A DNA stretch of 64,000 bases, taken from NCBI RefSeq assembly GCF_021869535.1, contig NW_026262723.1, forward strand, positions 86,802,324 through 86,866,323, read 5' to 3'. Below are positions 57,243-64,000 of the stretch, one piece after another. Source of the stretch: Mytilus californianus. Its lineage: Eukaryota; Mollusca; Bivalvia; Mytilida; Mytilidae. Position 1 is the stretch's first letter. Every line of letters begins with the position of its first letter. The notes under the pieces were generated by a model. It was not told the origin of the DNA. It worked only from the letters and a program-made list of their open reading frames with translations, and searched no databases. Made by a program: the position numbers and the translations under genes.

Positions 57243-57322
57243 AGTAAACATACATGAATGCACCCTGGTGTTTTCCCAGACTATAGAGTTACATATAGTT
57301 CATTGACTAAATTAATATTACA
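57243..57322. repeat. About 70-bp direct repeat, right of Gypsy fragment
   Basis: Second copy of 55981-56053. It starts with the same 'agtaaacata' and carries an extra 'catgaa'-type insertion near its left end. Confidence 0.9.
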
Positions 57323-58159
57323 AAAATATAATAAGAAAGTTGAAAATTTTAGGAGATGGGTTTCTACTTATTATGCCACAGGCACTTGTTTCTGTCAATG
57401 GGAAGGTCGACTATCCATATAAAAAAAGAAAGTTATATATGGATAGTCTTTGAGGTTAGAGTTCCAGTTGGCAACCATATATCTCCATTTATTCGTACTT
57501 ATTTGATATTAATTTTGTATTGGGAACAAACTGTGAGTGATAATATCCATTATCTTAGTCCAATAATTATCTAACCTTCTTTTTTGTTTTCTTTAGGGAA
57601 ATATGCAGGTAGGGGAGAGAAACAACTGCACAATGTTCTACTTTTCTGTAACTCCTCCCTATGATAAGGAACACATCAATTATCTACAGAAGCTAAACTA
57701 ATTTCTCCCATATACATGCTCTCTAATCTGAATAATTTTTTCTGATTATTAATTTATGTTTATTCAAATATACTTAAGTTGCCCATTTTTACATTGACAT
57801 AGTGCTTTTAAGTAATTTCTACACATTAGACAGAATATTCATCATGTTGAATGTGGGCAGTATTTGGAAGAAGAAGAAGAAGGACACATAGTAGATCAAA
57901 GATAATTTGTAATGTTGTTTGCATTTGCTATTGATACTTTTATAGAAAAGCATACTGCCAGAGACATATATATGTCTCTGATACTGCAAATCAAATTTAT
58001 AAACCAAAAAATCATTGAAAGATTTTATATTACAAGGAAATCTAATGGCAGCATATTTAAACTACTGTTATTGTAATAAATATCAAAATAAGAGCAAGAA
58101 CAGTGGAAATAACTAAAAAAAAATAAAAATATAAATGAATATTAAATTATTGATAAAAG
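57323..58159. other. No feature recognised
   Basis: Nothing supportable. Confidence 0.4.
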
Positions 58160-58345
58160 ATGAAATTTGAAAAAAAAGGAAGGACAGGAGTTTTGAGTAA
58201 AAAAAAAAGGCAGGATGAGCAACTTGGCAAAAAAAAAAAGGCAGGATAAACTAATGAAAAAAAAGGCAGGACCGAATAGAGTGAAAAATAAAAATGCAGG
58301 ACAGAGATTACAACTAAAAAAAAATGCAGGACAAAATTTTTCATC
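58160..58345. repeat. Irregular A-run/GGCAGGAC repeat
   Basis: Five or six units of about 30-40 bp, each an A-run followed by 'ggcaggac' or 'tgcaggac', diverged. Confidence 0.7.
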
Positions 58346-59327
58346 CCAGCCCCCCCATAAAAATCAAATGGTAGCTCCCTTACATACCAAAATAGATTGT
58401 CCTTTTACAACATGAACATTTATAGGGGACAACAATTTTTATATTCTGGGTGGGGGGAGATCAGGATTGACCATTTATTTTCATCCTAATGCTTATCATT
58501 TTCTGCAGTACGCCCCTTCAACCAGGCCAAGTTATTCATTTTCAAAATCCTCCCACCCTGAAAAGCAAATGGTTGTCCCTTTATTTGAATAGTTAACTGT
58601 ATTGATGTTGTTGGATTTCCAATTTAGCATATGTCATGTTTCATTATTTCATTTTGGCTTCTATTAAGTGTTCTACAACTAATCTTTCTGCCCTTAAAAC
58701 TAATTTCCTAAATATTTTTTTTTAAAGAAAGCAATAGGAAAATAATGGGAAAATTATTTTGGAGCATAAAAAACTCTTTGGATGTTCTAGATGTCCCTGG
58801 TTGGTCTCAGTCATAATTGTTTTTCTTCTTTTTTTTTCGTGGGTGGATAGATGTCTCATTAGCAATAATACCACATCTCTGTATTTTCAAGCAAAACAAA
58901 ATAGGAACATGGTAAGTTGAGCTTTTACACCAATAGTGGCTTTTTACCCCTCTTTGTCTGTACTCAATGGGAACAAAAAGTTGATGAAAGAATTCTATCA
59001 TCTTTCAGAATTAAGGTACCCTGTCATTGTTCCTGTGACTATTTTATGCTCCCTTTACGATAACAAGTGGTTCAGTCCATCCATCTGTTAATACACATCA
59101 GGTTAAAGTTTTGGTTTTAAGGTAGTTTAGGGGGTTTTGATTCAGATTTTGTGATTCATTGAACATGGAAATGTTATTGTGTGAGCTTGGCATGGTGTCT
59201 AATGTCACACATATTCTTGTTCTTAAGTAAGTCAAGAGTAATTAATGGACACAACAAAAAGCAACACAGGCATTTTGGATTCTCTTGGTAAGGAATGGCA
59301 GAATTATTTGTTGAAAGTCTGGAATAT
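58346..59327. other. No gene; one J tail fragment
   Basis: Near 58840-58879, 'gatgtctcattagcaataat' then 'accacatctc' is a plus-oriented J tail. Otherwise nothing. Confidence 0.45.
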
Positions 59328-59474
59328 CAGGGGCGGATCCAGCTATTTTTAAAAGGGGGGATCCAACCCAGGATAAAGGGGGTTCCAACCATATGTCCCC
59401 ATTCAAAAGCATTGATCGTACAAAAAAGGGGGGTTCCAACCCCCAGTAACCCTCCCCCCCTGGATCCGCCACTG
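59328..59474. mobile_element. 147-bp miniature element with CAGGGGCGGATCCAG ends
   Basis: The left end CAGGGGCGGATCCAG (59328) and right end CTGGATCCGCCACTG (59474) are inverted with one mismatch, and 'ggggttccaacc' stretches lie inside. CAGTGGCGGATCCAG ends are common in hAT-type miniature elements. Both flanks contain 'aatat', a possible partial target duplication. Superfamily inferred. Confidence 0.75.
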
Positions 59475-60524
59475 AATATACATGAAACTTCTATTCTTTA
59501 GCAAATTTAAGTGATCATATATAAGAATAACTAGTCTATTGCCAATTCTTTAATTGACCTAATCGGAGATCCATTTGTATGAATTTATTTCCCATTAAGT
59601 CAGGGACATACATTTTAAAGGACGACAAAGAGTTACCAAAATGGGCAAATTTGTCTGTGCATAATATGCGTACTCCCTTAAAGTTTTTCAAATCTGTTAA
59701 TTACATTTAATGTTTTGGAAAGGTAATATAACTTTTGATATCAGTTATTATTGTTTTAATTTATTAAAAATTGGTTAAAACGATTATATATCACTTTCAA
59801 CTTATCATGCTTTGCATTGGCAACAGTCCAGTATAGAACCAATCTATATTTGACAATTTAGGGAAACAATTTGTGTTAAAAGTGAGTAATTACAGAATCA
59901 ACTTGGTAATTGCCAAATAGACTATTAGCTCAGTAGTTCTTAGAAAGTTTAAAAATAGAAAACAGTGATTATAACAATGGACACCAAATAACTTTATTCC
60001 ATGCCTAATATTCTTTTCAGATAAAAAAAAAACATATCTAGACAGTGATTTGTCTGCAGAAAAAAGTGAAACTACAACACTTAATCTTCTGGTTGAAAAA
60101 TGTCCATTGGGTCAGATCACTTCAAATATGCTGCCAATTTGCAAAATTATACACAGTCTCAATTTGTCATTATTTCAAGTCTTCATTTTACACTAGTAAA
60201 GGGTTGTATGTCCAAAAAGAGTTGATACAAAATACTACAGTACCATGGATGCAAATGTCAAGTCCTAATATTTGTGGATTTTTAGTAAAAGCAATTTTGT
60301 GTCCAGAACTGCTTTTGGTTTTGGTAGTAGGGATCTTGATCTTTCTTATGAGCATTTTCCAAACAAAGGTGAACATTTAGCCTGGTTTAAATTTTGCCTA
60401 TATTTTAGTCTATCAATTGCTCTCTTGACCCTGCATTTTGATCTGGTGACCTCAAAATCAATAGGGTTTTTCCAAAGGGACATGACCATCTATATCTGGG
60501 TGTATGGTTAAAAATTATTAAAAA
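59475..60524. other. No feature recognised
   Basis: Short open frames near 60045-60511 have no recognisable domain. Confidence 0.4.
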
Positions 60525-60940
60525 ACAAGCATTCTGTGAGTATTGCATGGCAATACATAGTCCCCTACCGGTTAAAAATTCATTGTATTGGAACAAAATT
60601 CTAACTTGAACTGTAGCTTGTCATGATAAAAATATATATCAATTTTCAAATCAATATCTTCAAGCATGAAGAAAAAAAGACCAGAAAACTGATTATTTGA
60701 GTGAATTTTCTAAGTCCAAGGACCATAACTCTACACAAAATCATCAGACCAGAACAAAATTCGAACTTGGTCTGTAACTTGTCATGATTAAAAAACAATA
60801 CACCAAATATCAAATTACCATCTTTAAGCATGAAGAAAAAAAGTGTGGAAAACTGATTTGCCGGACTGACGAATGGACAGACAGACAGACAGACGGAGTG
60901 TAAACCTAAAGTCCCCTTGGACTTCCTTGTTAGGGGACTA
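60525..60940 (-). mobile_element. Family A element, copy A3, intact 416 bp
   Basis: Minus-strand head palindrome AGTCCCCT / AGGGGACT at 60910-60939 and a (GTCY)n tract at about 60870-60900. The body has two units with 'caaggaccataactct'-type landmarks. The tail has TAGTCCCCTACCGG at 60558-60571 and hairpin TATTGC-atg-GCAATA at 60541-60555. The shortest complete family A copy in the window. Confidence 0.85.
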
Positions 60941-63900
60941 AAAACAGGTATTAACTGCAGCTCAAGTAAAAGAAAGTTTGTATCACAGGTATAAGTTTGT
61001 TCATGACCAATATTTGTTATAAACAGTATGTTAAAGCATTAGTTCATAGTAAGCTTACATCAACATCATTTTGTCTCTGATTGATAATTGTCTAATTGGC
61101 AATCATACAACATCTCTGTCCATATTTTTATATTAAGCTTAGTTTTCAGTTTTGAAAGTTGTTACATGTATGCCTGCTTGATTTAAAGATGTGCTAATGA
61201 TTGTTCTTACTGCCATAAAAGTATGTAATACACTGCAATGCTTTTTATAAATGCAAACAATGATCCTATGATCAACTGGTGTTGGTAATTTGTGGTTGCA
61301 TAAGACTGCATATACAAGAAACTTACTTCTATCAGTAATATATATTTATTGCAATTGTAAAATTGATGACAGATAAATATATTAGCACTAAAAATATAGA
61401 AATGCATGTCATGTAAAATTGTAAACATTAAAATGTAGAAAGATATGTGAAAATGTGTGAGAATAAAACTAAAAAGAAACATACCACACTCCACATGTTC
61501 CTTTTTCAAAAATCCGTGTGTAAACATTCTTTTCACTGTTTAAGGGGTATTATACTGGCAAGAATAAAAAAATCACCTTTATAGTTTCAGCAAAAGATGT
61601 TTGAAAAAAAATTGAAATTTTAAATTTTGGTAACTTAGGCAAAAAAAAATAAAAAAAAATTAAATCTATTTGAATGAAATAACTGACAGTAAACATGCCA
61701 TTCTGCATTATAACAATATCCATGGCTTTTATTTCATCTTCATATAAACTCCTACAATAAGCCAACATTAGCACAGTACAATATAACCCCTATACAGTAT
61801 CAGACTGGTTAAGACATAGAATATGTCCATAACCTCTTACATCATAATTTTGTTTTTAAACATTCTATGTTGTAGACATAACATAGAAAAAGAAAGCATG
61901 GAAGTAAATTCAAAAGATGTTTGGAAGACTCTAATTACTTTTGAGAGTGAAAAGAATTCAAGCATTCTTCATATGAATTTCTGGAAAATATAGATATAGA
62001 AAAATCTAGTAAGCATGATTCTGTACAAAAATTTGTTTATATAAATACTCTATGATTATTCATTAATATTTACAATATGTACAAATGTGCAACGAAACAA
62101 AACAGAAATAGTTTCAAAAGTATTTTCAGTTCATCATTGTAGAAATTGCATTCATATTTATCCATTTTAAAAATATGGAACATTTCAATTTTCACCATTT
62201 TTGTTGCTGAAGATAGTAACTATTTTGCTGTCAGTCTGGTTTTATCCATAACTGTTTTGACAAATTTTATCGACATGATAAAAATACAAAAAACAATGAC
62301 AATATAATTCATTGAACAGAAATGGTTACTGCTGCACCGTGAACTAATTTGACCATCAATACGCACAAATTTTCAGGTACTATCTAAGACAAGTGTAATA
62401 TTGATAAATTAGGTGAGGTACCTCTGCTAGGATGTAAATCATATGAATTTTTTTAAATCTCCATGTAACTTTGACTTGCGAAATAAAACTTGGTTATCAA
62501 CAGAACTGTAAAATATTCCCTTTTAAAAGTCTCAAGTAATGCACAAAGTTGTGTTAAGAATAGGGCTTTTCTTAATGTATATTTGAATATTCTATAAAAC
62601 TTTAGAAAGGATTGGTCAGATTAAAAATAGATGAAAATGGCAACATGGTTATTATAATTCGATGATACATGCCATCTTCAGCAGTCACAAAAGAAGAAGA
62701 AAGGAGTAGGGGCAATATGGCCCTTAATTGGCCCAAATATTAGTGCAAATTGAAAAGTAACCATACATATTCTTAGCATTGTCCAAACTACACTAAGGTA
62801 CAAGGTGTTCAAAAAATAAAAACAAATTTCACATTTAACGAGTTACCATGGCAACAAACTATGACAAAATGTGTATATTTTGTAAAATTTCTTGATTTTC
62901 CTTGTTTTAGGTCAACTCTGAAGTCTATATTAGATTAGAAAAGTATGTGCACACCCAAGAAACAACTTTATATTTGGTTAGAATATGTCAATGATTATAA
63001 TAAAGCTTCTCTTGAATTATTTTGTTGCTTCCTGCATGCACACAATGTTTCCAGGAAGGAAATATTGATGGAAAACTATATAAAGTTAGCAGTTTTCTTT
63101 GTTTTCATGAAAATGGTGCAAATTATGAAGTAATTGTGATGTCATAACATCAAAAATCTTATGTAATTCATTTATATTGCTTGATTTTATGCATTTCCAA
63201 ACATTATGTGTAAATTTGAAACAGTTCTCAAAAACCTTATTTTCTTGGGCCAAAACTAGGTCTTAATGCACCTACTCATTTCTTTTTTAATGCAGCATTT
63301 TATGTTGATGATGTGATCATTTATAATGACAAGGCCTCAAAAATTTATAAATAGTTATGGAATTGTTTTCAAGCTGATGCCATTATGAAGTAATATCTGA
63401 ATGACATGAAAAATGAGAGTATTTTGAAAACAAATATGGCCATGAAATTTACATCTCAAATACCTGAATCTAAAAACTACTTGAACACATTTGGATAGGA
63501 TAAAAACATCCTTTAAAATACTAATATGACAAATGGACTAAAACATCTTGTAAAATAACTGTATCACTAGATTTAGTAAAGTGCATCATTGGTAAAAAAT
63601 GTTGGTATCCTTTGGAACTGCTTATGGTACAATATAATGAAAATTTATATTGACTTTAATTAACAATGTGTAAGTGAAAATTAAGTAAAACTACTGTGTT
63701 AGGAACTTGTGTTACATATTGTATAGAATGCATTACCAAATGAGGAGATTCAACAAAACTGAAAGTAAATTACCAACATTCTATATAAAATAATCCAAAA
63801 TTACAAGGCCTTCAGAAATAAAATAACTATAATTTCTAAAACAGCTTATTTCTTATTCAAACTACCATTTGATAAAAAGGTCTATTTGGAAGATTATATT

Positions 63901-64000
63901 AAATTACTGGTTTATTTATAAAAAAAGAATCTGACTTGAGTTATTTAATATAAACGGTAAATTATAGACTACATATTCAATAGGTAATACAATGTTTGGA
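60941..64000. other. No gene recognised; one J tail fragment
   Basis: A plus-oriented J tail lies at 61084-61118 ('attgtctaattggcaatcat'). The rest is AT-rich with short frames lacking protein character. Some stretches near 62690-63350 may belong to an old dispersed repeat, but no ends or internal repeats could be fixed. Confidence 0.4.

Noticed and set aside
60045..60380. 111-codon plus-strand frame as a gene
   Set aside because: No recognisable domain, no splice or promoter support, and composition typical of the AT-rich background.

Overview
The window looks like AT-rich animal nuclear DNA, most likely from a marine bivalve and probably a mussel. The reasons are a metazoan ALYREF gene with GT-AG introns, a C2H2 zinc-finger gene, and many dispersed repeats of kinds I associate from memory with mussel genomes. 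The organism call is inference. No bacterial-type operons, rRNA genes, free-standing tRNA genes or CRISPR arrays were seen.

Two protein-coding genes can be supported. (1) On the + strand, 28243-38948, a six-exon gene for the mRNA-export adaptor ALYREF (Aly/REF, THO complex subunit 4). All five introns have GT-AG ends and the joined frame gives 284 aa. (2) On the - strand, 51119-49344, an intronless reading frame for a 591-aa protein with 14 C2H2 zinc fingers and a tail rich in sumoylation-type motifs. No functional link between the two is visible.

The rest is repetitive or featureless. 1-5.4 kb: a 75-bp satellite carried in a 2181-bp higher-order tandem duplication. 5.9-8.3 kb: hairpin-ended interspersed elements, one nested in another. 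10-22 kb: a tRNA-derived SINE, a decayed reverse transcriptase, a 26-bp satellite with an 8-mer superstructure, a long foldback, and elements with terminal inverted repeats (TIRs). 23-28 kb: a 1.5-kb TIR element with a cluster of one 15-bp motif, and a mariner-type miniature element. 28-39 kb: ALYREF, with introns filled by hairpin-ended elements. 41-47 kb: a stack of elements nested four deep. 51-53 kb: another such element ending about 108 bp upstream of the zinc-finger start codon. 55-57 kb: a broken Ty3/Gypsy pol fragment between direct repeats. 59-61 kb: a small CAG...CTG miniature element and one intact 416-bp hairpin-ended element.

The most interesting signal is a set of at least seven sequence families (called A, B, C, D, E, G, H here, with K probable). 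They share one plan: a palindromic head, usually a GTCY- or GTCGTC-like tract, a body of long tandem units, a subterminal repeat inverted relative to the head, and a short perfect hairpin at the tail. They insert repeatedly into T-runs and into each other. This resembles non-autonomous Helentron/DINE-type rolling-circle elements, but no Rep/Helicase gene is present here, so the class is inferred.
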